Below are positions 7,315-14,613 of a stretch of 14,912 nucleotides of DNA, in pieces. Numbering within the stretch: the first letter of the stretch is position 1; every line of letters begins with the position of its first letter. Where the stretch lies: positions 1 to 14,912 of the forward strand of contig JBEVMS010000173.1 of assembly GCA_040508515.1 (NCBI GenBank). Reading direction: 5' to 3'. Under the pieces are notes generated by a model that had not been told where the DNA came from, searched no databases, and saw only the letters and a list, made by a program, of their open reading frames with translations. This DNA comes from JBEVMS01 sp040508515 (lineage in GTDB: Bacteria; Pseudomonadota; Gammaproteobacteria; Xanthomonadales; Rhodanobacteraceae). A program made the position numbers and the translations under genes.

Positions 7315-9051
7315 ATGACCCAAGCTAAGCGCCCGCTGCGTTCCGCGGCGTGGTTCGGAACCACCGACAAGAACGGCTTCATGTATCGAAGCTGGATGAA
7401 GAACCAGGGCATCCCGGACCATGAGTTTCAGGGCAAGCCGATTATCGGCATCTGCAATACCTGGTCGGAGCTGACCCCGTGCAACGCGCATTTCCGCAAG
7501 CTGGCCGAGCACGTCAAACAGGGCGTGCTGGAAGCGGGCGGTTATCCGGTCGAGTTCCCGGTGTTCTCCAACGGCGAGTCCAACCTGCGGCCCACCGCAA
7601 TGTTCACGCGCAACCTCGCCAGCATGGATGTGGAGGAGGCGATCCGCGGCAATCCGATCGACGCGGTGGTGCTGCTGACCGGATGCGACAAAACCACCCC
7701 GGCACTGCTGATGGGCGCGGCCAGTTGCGACATCCCGGCGATCGTGGTCACCGGCGGGCCGATGCTCAACGGCAAGCACAAGGGTCGCGACATCGGCGCC
7801 GGCACTATCGTATGGAAGATGCACGAGGACATGAAGGCCGGACGCATCGAGCTGGATGAGTTCCTCTCCGCCGAGGCCGGCATGTCGCGTTCGGCCGGCA
7901 CCTGCAACACCATGGGCACCGCCTCCACCATGGCCTGCATGGCCGAGGCGTTGGGCACGTCGCTGCCGCACAACGCGGCGATTCCGGCGGTGGACGCGCG
8001 TCGCTACGTGCTGGCGCATCTGTCGGGCATGCGCATCGTGGGCATGGTCGAGGAAGACCTAACCCTCTCCAAAATTCTCACCCGCGAAGCATTCGAAAAC
8101 GCGATCCGCGTCAACGCGGCGATCGGCGGCTCGACCAACGCGGTGATCCATCTGAAGGCGATTGCCGGACGCATCGGCGTGGCGCTGGATCTCGACGATT
8201 GGACCCGCGTAGGGCGCGGCACGCCGACCTTGGTCGACCTACAACCCTCCGGCCGTTTTCTAATGGAGGAGTTCTATTACGCAGGCGGCCTGCCGGCGGT
8301 GATCCGTCGTCTGGGCGAGGCTGGCTTGTTGCCCAACCCATCCGCGCTGACGGTCAACGGCAAGGGCTTGTGGGAAAACTGCGCCAAGGCGCCGATTTAC
8401 GGCGACGATGAAGTCATCCGTCCGCTGGACAACCCGCTGGTGGCGGATGGCGGCATCTGCGTACTGCGCGGCAACCTGGCGCCCAACGGCGCGGTGCTCA
8501 AGCCCTCGGCGGCCACCCCGGCGCTGATGCAGCATCGGGGGCGCGCGGTGGTGTTCGAGAACTTCGATCACTACAAGACGCGCATCGCCGATCCGGCGCT
8601 GGACGTCGACGAGACCTGCGTGCTGGTGTTGAAAAACGCCGGCCCCAAGGGTTATCCGGGCATGGCCGAGGTCGGCAACATGGGCCTTCCACCCAAGCTG
8701 CTGGCGCGGGGCATTACCGACATGGTGCGTATTTCCGACGCGCGCATGAGCGGCACCGCTTACGGCACCGTGGTGCTGCACGTGGCGCCGGAGGCAGCCG
8801 CTGGCGGCCCACTGGCCGCGGTGCGGGACGGTGACATGATCGAATTGGACTGCCTGGCTGGCCGGCTGCATCTGGACATCACCGAGCAGGAACTGGCCGA
8901 GCGCATGCAAGGTTTGTCTCCCCCCGCGACGGCACCCGGAGGCGGTTATCGCAAGCTGTATATCGAGCATGTCATGCAAGCCGATCAAGGCTGCGACTTC
9001 GACTTCCTGGTCGGCTGTCGCGGCGCGGAAGTACCACGTCACTCGCACTGA
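7315..9051 (+). CDS. L-arabonate dehydratase (IlvD/Edd family)
   Basis: A 578-residue IlvD/Edd-family iron-sulfur dehydratase, the length of characterised L-arabonate dehydratases. It removes water from L-arabonate to give 2-keto-3-deoxy-L-arabonate in the cytosol. The three cluster cysteines are Cys56 (SELTPCNAH), Cys124 (LTGCDKTTPA) and Cys197 (AGTCNTMGTAS); the Mg/Lys region is LNGKHKGRDIGAG (151-163) and the catalytic Ser is Ser479 in SDARMSGTAYG. The opening SAAWFGTTDKNGFMYRSWM and the length separate it from the branched-chain enzyme IlvD and from Edd. The start is ATG 7315, with TGGAG about 11 bases ahead; the frame is open further upstream, but that part overlaps the preceding gene. 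Related enzymes also use D-galactonate or D-fuconate, so the natural substrate is inferred from the adjacent arabinose importer. Confidence 0.93.
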   Translation: MTQAKRPLRSAAWFGTTDKNGFMYRSWMKNQGIPDHEFQGKPIIGICNTWSELTPCNAHFRKLAEHVKQGVLEAGGYPVEFPVFSNGESNLRPTAMFTRNLASMDVEEAIRGNPIDAVVLLTGCDKTTPALLMGAASCDIPAIVVTGGPMLNGKHKGRDIGAGTIVWKMHEDMKAGRIELDEFLSAEAGMSRSAGTCNTMGTASTMACMAEALGTSLPHNAAIPAVDARRYVLAHLSGMRIVGMVEEDLTLSKILTREAFENAIRVNAAIGGSTNAVIHLKAIAGRIGVALDLDDWTRVGRGTPTLVDLQPSGRFLMEEFYYAGGLPAVIRRLGEAGLLPNPSALTVNGKGLWENCAKAPIYGDDEVIRPLDNPLVADGGICVLRGNLAPNGAVLKPSAATPALMQHRGRAVVFENFDHYKTRIADPALDVDETCVLVLKNAGPKGYPGMAEVGNMGLPPKLLARGITDMVRISDARMSGTAYGTVVLHVAPEAAAGGPLAAVRDGDMIELDCLAGRLHLDITEQELAERMQGLSPPATAPGGGYRKLYIEHVMQADQGCDFDFLVGCRGAEVPRHSH

Positions 9052-9095
9052 GCATCATCGACGCAACACCTCAACCATTACCGAGAACGCGGCCA

Positions 9096-9112
9096 CGAGA
9101 AGCGGCGTCTCG
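9096..9112 (+). other. Small hairpin ahead of araF
   Basis: CGAGA (9096-9100) and TCTCG (9108-9112) form a five-base-pair stem with a seven-base loop in the 83-base gap between the dehydratase and araF, ending about 10 bases before the araF ribosome site. It might tune relative expression or protect the transporter part of the message, but it is weak and may be chance. Confidence 0.2.
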
Positions 9113-9134
9113 ATCATCACCGGAGGAAACCATC

Positions 9135-10127
9135 ATGATTCAATCCATTCGACGCTACACCCTGAAATCCCTGCTGTGCGCCGCCATGATCGCGCCGTTG
9201 GCGGCGCATGCAGATACTCCGATCAAGATCGGTTTTCTGGTCAAGATGCCCGAGCAGGCCTGGTTCATCAATGAACAGAAAGCCGCCACCGCATTGGGCC
9301 AGAAAGAAGGCTTCAGCGTGGTGGACATCGGCACTCCCGATGGTGAAAAAGTGCTTTCGGCGATCGACAACCTCGGCGCACAAGGCGCCAAGGGCTTCGT
9401 GATCTGCGCGCCGGACGTGCGCCTGGGGCCGGCCATTCGTGCGCGCGCCAAGCGTTACGACATGAAAGTGGTGACGGTGGACGATCAATTGGTCGACGCC
9501 AGCGGCAAGCCGTTGGAAGGCGTGCCACATCTAGGCATGTCGGCATCCAAGATCGGCAACCAGGTCGGCCAGGCGATCGCCGACGAGATCAAGCGTCGTG
9601 GCTGGAACCCGGCGGAAGTGGGCGCCCTGCGCATCACCGATTATGAGTTGCCCACCGCCAAGCTGCGCACCGATGGTGCCACCGAAACCTTGCTGGCCAG
9701 TGGTTTTCCCAAGGCCAACATCTTCGATGCCCCGCAAAAGACCACCGACGATGAAGGCGGTTTCAACGCCGCTTCGCCGGTGCTGGCGCAGCATTCGGGC
9801 ATCAAGAAGTGGGTGATCTTCGCGCTCAACGAGGAAACCGTGCTGGGTGCCGTGCGTGCCACCGAACAACTGCACATCGCCTCGGACGAAGTGATCGGCG
9901 TGGGCATCAACGGTGCCAGCGAGGCGTTCGCTGAGTTCCAGAAGAAAGCCCCGACCGGCTTCTATGGCACTGTTGCGGTCAGCTCAACCAACCATGGCCG
10001 CCAGAGCGCGCAGAATCTGGTCGACTGGATCAAGACGGGCAAGCAGCCGCCGGCCGACACCCAGACCACCGGCACCTTGATGACGCGTCAGAACTGGCTC
10101 GCCGTGCGCCAGCAACTGGGTATCTGA
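9135..10127 (+). CDS. araF: L-arabinose-binding periplasmic protein AraF
   Basis: A 330-residue periplasmic sugar-binding protein of the AraF type (E. coli AraF has 329). A signal peptide covers about residues 1-26 (basic RRYTLK, hydrophobic core, AHA before Asp27), so the mature protein starts near DTPIKIGFLVK. Compared with E. coli arabinose-binding protein, most sugar contacts are kept: Lys37, Trp43, Asp116-Asp117, Met135, Arg178, Asn232 and Asn259 correspond to Lys10, Trp16, Asp89-Asp90, Met108, Arg151, Asn205 and Asn232. Glu14 is replaced by Gln41, and the Asp235 position falls in GASEA, so Ser262 or Glu263 takes its place. A strong GGAGGA (9122-9127) ribosome site sits seven bases before ATG. 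It delivers the sugar to AraG-AraH encoded just downstream. L-arabinose is the likeliest ligand; D-galactose is a reasonable second. Confidence 0.94.
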   Translation: MIQSIRRYTLKSLLCAAMIAPLAAHADTPIKIGFLVKMPEQAWFINEQKAATALGQKEGFSVVDIGTPDGEKVLSAIDNLGAQGAKGFVICAPDVRLGPAIRARAKRYDMKVVTVDDQLVDASGKPLEGVPHLGMSASKIGNQVGQAIADEIKRRGWNPAEVGALRITDYELPTAKLRTDGATETLLASGFPKANIFDAPQKTTDDEGGFNAASPVLAQHSGIKKWVIFALNEETVLGAVRATEQLHIASDEVIGVGINGASEAFAEFQKKAPTGFYGTVAVSSTNHGRQSAQNLVDWIKTGKQPPADTQTTGTLMTRQNWLAVRQQLGI

Positions 10128-10149
10128 GCCCATGCGCGAGGCCAATGCC

Positions 10150-11673
10150 ATGCGTGATCAGCGCGCGACCGTCGCGCCACCTCGCGCCGCCACGCGGTTG
10201 GAACTGGACGGCATCAGCGTGCGCTTTCCCGGCGTGCTGGCGCTGGACCAGGTGTCCTTCGCGATCCAGGGTGGTGAAGTACACGGCTTGATGGGCGAGA
10301 ACGGCGCGGGCAAGTCGACCTTGCTCAAGGTGCTGTCCGGGGTTAACCAGCCGCAGGCGGGCACGCTGCGGCTGGGCGGTGTCGAGCAGCGCTTCGCCAA
10401 CACCAAGGCGGCGATCGCCGCGGGCATCGCGATCATCTATCAGGAACTGCATCTAGTACCTGAGCTCACCGTGGCCGAGAACCTGATGTTGGGGCAGATT
10501 CCGCATCGCTTCGGGGTGCTGGACGAGCGTGCGATGGTCGCGCGCGCGCTCAGCGAGCTCGCGCGCCTGGGCGAGCGGATCGACCCCAACACCCAGGTCA
10601 AGCACCTCTCGATCGGGCAGCGCCAGATGATCGAGATCGGTAAGGCGTTGATGCGCGATGCCAGCGTGATCGCCTTCGACGAGCCGACGAGTTCACTGTC
10701 CTCGCGCGAAACCGAGCGCCTGTTCGGCATCATCAAGGCCTTGCGCGCCGAAGGCCGGGCGATCGTCTACGTGACCCATCGGATGGACGAGGTTTATGAG
10801 CTGTGCGATCGCGTCACGGTATTTCGCGACGGTCGTCGCATCGAAACTTTCGAGTCCATGGAAGGGCTCGATCGCGATCGCCTGATCCAGTGCATGGTCG
10901 GTCGCCCGATTCAAGACGTCTACGGCTACCGCCCGCGCGTGGCCGGTGCGGTGCGGCTGGAAGCCAAGGCACTGACCGGGCCGGGCTTGTCCGAACCCAT
11001 CTCGTTCAGCGCGCGTCGTGGCGAGATCGTGGGCTTCTTCGGGCTGGTCGGTGCGGGACGATCGGAGTTGATGAAGCTGATCTATGGCGCGGTCCGCCCC
11101 AGCGGCGGGCAGGTTGAGTTGAATGGTCAACGGGTCGACTTTTCGATGCCGCGCGACGCGGTTCGCGCGGGCATTGCGCTGTGCCCGGAGGATCGCAAGC
11201 AGGAAGGCATCGTGGCGATCGCCTCGGTGGCGGACAACTTGAACATCAGCGTGCGCCGGCATTTCAGCCCCCTGGGTTTTCTGCTCGATCCACGGCGCGA
11301 ACGCGAGCTGACCCATGACTATATCGGCAAGCTCTCGATCAAGACGCGCGATACCGAAACGGCCATCGGTACGTTGTCGGGCGGCAACCAGCAGAAGGTG
11401 ATTCTGTCGCGCTGGCTGGCCGAAAAGATCGACGTGTTTCTGATGGACGAGCCCACCCGAGGGATCGACGTGGGCGCGCGCGCGGAAATCTACAATCTGA
11501 TGTACACGCTGGCCGAGGAGGGGCGCACCATTTTGCTGGTGTCCAGTGACCTGGCCGAAGTGATTGGCGTGGCCGACCGCATCATCGTGATGAAAGAAGG
11601 CCGCATGGCCGGTGAGCTGACCAAGGCGCAGGCCAGTCCCGACCAATTGATCAAGCTAGCTTTGCCTCATTGA
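10150..11673 (+). CDS. araG: L-arabinose ABC importer ATPase AraG
   Basis: The cytoplasmic ATPase of the arabinose importer, with two fused nucleotide-binding domains as is usual for the sugar (CUT2) class. Domain one has Walker A GENGAGKST (49-57), signature LSIGQRQ (153-159), Walker B VIAFDEP (from 173) and the switch His210. Domain two has the degenerate P-loop GLVGAGRSE (298-306, Arg in place of Lys, normal for this class), signature LSGGNQQ (409-415) and Walker B VFLMDEP (from 429). The start is taken as ATG 10150 because GCGAGG at 10136-10141 is well spaced; an in-frame ATG at 10132 lacks a ribosome site and would add six residues. It follows the araF stop by only 22 bases. Confidence 0.95.
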   Translation: MRDQRATVAPPRAATRLELDGISVRFPGVLALDQVSFAIQGGEVHGLMGENGAGKSTLLKVLSGVNQPQAGTLRLGGVEQRFANTKAAIAAGIAIIYQELHLVPELTVAENLMLGQIPHRFGVLDERAMVARALSELARLGERIDPNTQVKHLSIGQRQMIEIGKALMRDASVIAFDEPTSSLSSRETERLFGIIKALRAEGRAIVYVTHRMDEVYELCDRVTVFRDGRRIETFESMEGLDRDRLIQCMVGRPIQDVYGYRPRVAGAVRLEAKALTGPGLSEPISFSARRGEIVGFFGLVGAGRSELMKLIYGAVRPSGGQVELNGQRVDFSMPRDAVRAGIALCPEDRKQEGIVAIASVADNLNISVRRHFSPLGFLLDPRRERELTHDYIGKLSIKTRDTETAIGTLSGGNQQKVILSRWLAEKIDVFLMDEPTRGIDVGARAEIYNLMYTLAEEGRTILLVSSDLAEVIGVADRIIVMKEGRMAGELTKAQASPDQLIKLALPH

Positions 11674-11710
11674 GTTCATGAACGTGATCGCGTGACATCG
11701 CGATCGGGAG
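11674..11710 (+). promoter_or_regulatory. Palindrome and hairpin touching the araH ribosome site
   Basis: The 43-base araG-araH gap holds a perfect ten-base palindrome GTTCATGAAC (11674-11683), directly after the araG stop. A hairpin with seven perfect pairs follows: GATCGCG (11686-11692), loop TGACAT, CGCGATC (11699-11705). The hairpin's last base is immediately followed by the araH ribosome site GGGAG (11706-11710), six bases from ATG 11717. The position suggests an effect on araH translation or on message processing between the ATPase and permease genes; this is inference. Confidence 0.4.
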
Positions 11711-11716
11711 AACAAC

Positions 11717-12733
11717 ATGCAAGTATCGAATACCCAGCGGTCAGCCGATTCCGCAGGGCACGCGTCGGCATCGACGGGCGCGGCGGCGCGCGCGGCGGGC
11801 GTCTGGAACATGATCAACAAGTCCGGCATCGTGGTGGCTTTTGTCATCCTGTTCGCGGTGCTGTCGTTCACCGTGCCGGACTTCCTGAGCCCACGCAACA
11901 TGCAGGGCCTGTTGCTTTCCGTGACCCTGATTGGCACGGTCGCGGTGACCATGATGCTGGTGTTGGCGTTGGGGGAGGTCGATCTTTCCGTGGCATCCAT
12001 CGTGGCGTTTTCCGGCGTGGTCGCCTCCACGGTGATCAGTGCGACGCATAGCGTGACGTTGGGCGTGGGGGTTGGGGTGCTGGCCGGCGGCGCGGTGGGC
12101 TTGGTCAACGGCGTGCTGATCGCCCGCTACAAGATCAACTCGCTGATCGTCACGCTGGCGATGATGGAGGTAGTGCGTGGCCTGGCCTACATCGTCTCCA
12201 ACGGCGACGCGGTGATGATTTCTGAGGAGCGTTTCTTCGAGCTGGGCAGCGGCTCGCTGTTGGGAGTTTCGTATCCGATCTGGAGCAACCTGGTCGGCTT
12301 CGTGGTGTTCGGCTTTTTGCTCAAGCGCACCGTGTTCGGCAAGAACGTGCTGGCGGTCGGCGGCAATAGCGAGGCGGCGTTGCTGGCCGGTCTGCCGGTC
12401 AACCGGATCAAGATCGTGGTGTTCGTGCTGCAAGGGCTGGTGACCGGTTTCGCCGGCGTGATGCTGGCCTCGCGTATGAGCTTGGGCGATCCGAAGACCT
12501 CGGTGGGTCTGGAGCTGGGCGTCATTTCAGCCTGCGTGCTGGGCGGCGTCTCGCTGACCGGCGGCGTAGCGACGATTTCCGGCGTGCTGGTGGGCGTGCT
12601 GATCATGGGCTCCGTGCAGGATGCGATGAGCCTGCTCAACGTGCCGACCTTCTATCAGTTCTTGGTTCGTGGCGGGATTCTGCTGCTGGCGGTGTTGTTC
12701 GATCAGTACCGGCGCAGCAAGCGGGTGCATTGA
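11717..12733 (+). CDS. araH: L-arabinose ABC importer permease AraH
   Basis: A 338-residue inner-membrane permease of the CUT2 sugar ABC class (E. coli AraH has 328). After a polar Ala/Ser-rich N-terminal tail of about 30 residues come hydrophobic spans, for example GIVVAFVILFAVLSFTV, TLIGTVAVTMMLVLAL, LVGFVVFGFLL, IVVFVLQGLVTGFAGVMLAS, a Gly-rich pair around GVISACVLGGVSLTGG, and ILLLAVLFDQY near the end. The family block ALGEVDLSVASIVAFSG is intact, as is the cytoplasmic coupling region GGNSEAALLAGLPVNRIK, which would contact AraG. The start ATG 11717 has GGGAG six bases ahead. It is the last gene of the run and is followed by a hairpin at a convergent junction. Confidence 0.95.
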   Translation: MQVSNTQRSADSAGHASASTGAAARAAGVWNMINKSGIVVAFVILFAVLSFTVPDFLSPRNMQGLLLSVTLIGTVAVTMMLVLALGEVDLSVASIVAFSGVVASTVISATHSVTLGVGVGVLAGGAVGLVNGVLIARYKINSLIVTLAMMEVVRGLAYIVSNGDAVMISEERFFELGSGSLLGVSYPIWSNLVGFVVFGFLLKRTVFGKNVLAVGGNSEAALLAGLPVNRIKIVVFVLQGLVTGFAGVMLASRMSLGDPKTSVGLELGVISACVLGGVSLTGGVATISGVLVGVLIMGSVQDAMSLLNVPTFYQFLVRGGILLLAVLFDQYRRSKRVH

Positions 12734-12751
12734 GCAGTAGTCGGTGGATAT

Positions 12752-12775
12752 GGCCCAGGCTGCCATGGCTGGGCC
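12752..12775. terminator. Hairpin at convergent junction, possible two-way terminator
   Basis: GGCCCAG (12752-12758) and CTGGGCC (12769-12775) form a perfect seven-pair GC-rich stem around a ten-base loop, in the 54 bases between the end of araH and the end of the MFS gene on the other strand. There is no T-run on either side, so it is not a textbook intrinsic terminator, but the place and symmetry suit a terminator or message 3' end for both genes. Confidence 0.5.
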
Positions 12776-12787
12776 GGGAACCCATGA

Positions 12788-14206
12788 TTAGCGCTTGGTC
12801 AGGGCATGCTGGCCGCTGACCTGCGCGCCGGCGTCACGTGGTAACCGCAGCACATCGACCAGAGCCAGCAACGTCAGCAGGGCGACCAGCGCGAAAGCCA
12901 GACGGAAATCATCCGCGTGTAGCGTGTGATCGACGTGCCCATGCACCAGCGCCGCGAGCTTCAACGCCAGCGCGCCGAATGCGATGCCGATGCCGACGTT
13001 GAACTGCTGCGCCATGCTGACCAAGGTGGTGGCGCTGTTCATCTGCGGCTGCGGCACATCGGCAAAGCCGATCGTGTTGAGCACGGTGTACTGCATCGAA
13101 CGGGTCAAACCGCAGAAAAACAACACCGCTGCGATCAGCCACAACGGCGTGGCGCCCCCGAACAGCGCGCATAAGGCGAACCCCGCCGCCACGAGCAGAC
13201 CATTGATCAGCAACACCCGGCGAAAGCCGAAGCGGCGAATCAACGGAGTGGTCGCCGGCTTCATCGCCAGATTACCGGCGAACATCGCCAGCAACAGCGC
13301 GCCGGCGCGCGTTGCGCTCATGCCGAAGGCAAGCTGAAACATCAGCGGCAGCAGGAACGGTGCGCTGCTGATCGCGATGCGGAACAGTGAGCCGCCGCCC
13401 ATTACCACCGCGAAGGTCGGAATACGCAGCAGGCGCAGGTCGAGCAGCGGATGCGGTACGTGCCTCAAGTGGCGGATCGCCAGCGCGGCACTGATCAGGC
13501 CCAGGCCGAGCATCGCCAACGTTGTCGCCGGGCGCGCGGGGCTGTGGCTGGCCAGTTCCACCGTCAACATCAGCGCTGCACTGGCCAGCGCGGTCCAGAC
13601 GAAGCCGGGTAGATCGAACGGCCGCAAGTTGCGCTGATCGTCGCGCACCAACCATAGACTGGCCGCCAGAGCGGCCGCGCCCAGCGGCAGGTTCAGTAAA
13701 AAGATCCAGTGCCAACTCAGCGCATGGGTAATCAGCGCGCCGAGGTAAGGGCCAAGGATCGGCGCCACCAGCGCCGGCCAAGTGAGAATCGCCACGGCGC
13801 GCACCAGTTCGTGCTTTTCCGTCCGACGCAGCACCACCAGCCGCCCAACCGGCACCATCATCGCGCCGCCCAATCCTTGCAGCACGCGTGCTGCGGTAAA
13901 GCCCCACAGGCTGTCGCTGAGCGCGCACAGCAGCGAGGCGAGGGTGAACACGCCGATCGCCAGTGGAAAGATCCGGCTGGGACGAAAGCGATCGGCCAGC
14001 CAGCCGCTGAGCGGGATGCACACCGCCAAGCTCAGCAAATAGGCGCTCAGACCGATCGAGAGCCGCGGCGCGGCGACGTCGAAACTGCGCGCCATCGCCG
14101 GCAAGGCGGTGATGATCGCGCTGGCGTCGAGGTTTTCCATGAAATAAGTGCCGGCCACCAGCAAGGCCACCAGCCGGTTGCGCCGGGACGCAGAAGTGGC
14201 GGTCAT
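12788..14206 (-). CDS. DHA2-family MFS transporter, MdtD-like
   Basis: A 472-residue inner-membrane proton-coupled transporter of the drug:H+ antiporter-2 (14-helix) branch, similar in length and local sequence to E. coli MdtD (471). Seen in order: LDASAIITALP after the first helix (26-36); the motif-A-like loop GWLADRFRPSRIF (68-80); RVLQGLGGAMMVPVGRL (about 108-123), nearly the MdtD block; APILGPYLG (motif C, the antiporter signature, about 149-157); and SWHWIFLLNLPLG (164-176). The C-terminal half has the GMKR-like equivalent NLAMKP and RRFGFRRVLL. The start is taken as ATG 14206, which gives the family length; ATG 14242 is in frame and would add a basic 12-residue tail. Neither has a clear ribosome site. 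It points against the arabinose genes and converges on araH, so it is probably an independent gene. The substrate is unknown. Confidence 0.88.
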   Translation of the reverse strand: MTATSASRRNRLVALLVAGTYFMENLDASAIITALPAMARSFDVAAPRLSIGLSAYLLSLAVCIPLSGWLADRFRPSRIFPLAIGVFTLASLLCALSDSLWGFTAARVLQGLGGAMMVPVGRLVVLRRTEKHELVRAVAILTWPALVAPILGPYLGALITHALSWHWIFLLNLPLGAAALAASLWLVRDDQRNLRPFDLPGFVWTALASAALMLTVELASHSPARPATTLAMLGLGLISAALAIRHLRHVPHPLLDLRLLRIPTFAVVMGGGSLFRIAISSAPFLLPLMFQLAFGMSATRAGALLLAMFAGNLAMKPATTPLIRRFGFRRVLLINGLLVAAGFALCALFGGATPLWLIAAVLFFCGLTRSMQYTVLNTIGFADVPQPQMNSATTLVSMAQQFNVGIGIAFGALALKLAALVHGHVDHTLHADDFRLAFALVALLTLLALVDVLRLPRDAGAQVSGQHALTKR

Positions 14207-14351
14207 GCGCGTCCGGCAGCGTCGATGCCGCCCTGCATGCATGAGTCAACGGCGCACTGGCCTATCCATGCGGACGACGGTCGCCAAGCACGCGTAACGC
14301 ATCGGCGGGAGCGGGAACTGGAGCTGTCGCGCATTGCGTACCGAACCTTAG

Positions 14352-14363
14352 GCTTGCTCAAGC
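14352..14363. promoter_or_regulatory. Inverted repeat upstream of MFS gene
   Basis: GCTTG-CT-CAAGC is a perfect five-base inverted repeat about 146 bases upstream of the MFS start; AACC (14344-14347) and GGTT (14364-14367) lie outside it, unequally spaced. It could be a regulator site for the transporter gene; nothing in the window names the regulator. Confidence 0.2.
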
Positions 14364-14550
14364 GGTTGCCCGTCGCGCGGCGCGCTGACGGTGTGAAGAC
14401 AAACATTATGGCGCGGTAAGCGCGACGTGCGGCGACCTGGGTTCGGGTGCATGCGGCGCAGGGGCGCGTCACTTGTGCCGAGCCACGCCCGCGCGCACTT
14501 TGCACGGCGTCAGCGATCGCTCCCCACGCACCACGCTGAGCCGATGTGTT

Positions 14551-14568
14551 GATGTCACCGGTGCCATC
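14551..14568. promoter_or_regulatory. LacI-family-type operator candidate
   Basis: GATGTCACCGGTGCCATC is an 18-base palindrome with one mismatched pair and the central ACCGGT core. Even symmetry with a central CG and an outer ATG/CAT resembles operators of LacI-family sugar regulators, such as the gluconate repressor GntR type. It ends 45 bases before the second dehydrogenase start, a position suited to repression. No LacI gene lies in the window. Confidence 0.45.
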
Positions 14569-14613
14569 GCCAACAATCGGTCGCTTGGGTTGAGATAAGT
14601 AAGGACGTTGGCA

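Larger units (their letters stand above)
14207..14613. other. 407-base divergent intergenic region
   Basis: This region lies between the MFS gene (minus) and the second dehydrogenase (plus). I see no credible protein gene in it. It holds two symmetric sites: an inverted repeat GCTTG-CT-CAAGC at 14352-14363 nearer the MFS gene, and the near-palindrome at 14551-14568 close to the dehydrogenase. Its AT-richest spot is around 14399-14410, with CATAAT readable on the minus strand as a possible -10 element, but without a convincing -35 partner. Confidence 0.5.

Noticed and set aside
7315..9051. Branched-chain dihydroxy-acid dehydratase IlvD or Edd
   Set aside because: Length, opening motif and neighbours fit the pentonate dehydratase branch; no branched-chain amino acid or Entner-Doudoroff genes are nearby.
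10693..11646. 317-codon minus-strand frame opposite araG
   Set aside because: Shadow of the ATPase gene; composition is that of reversed codons.
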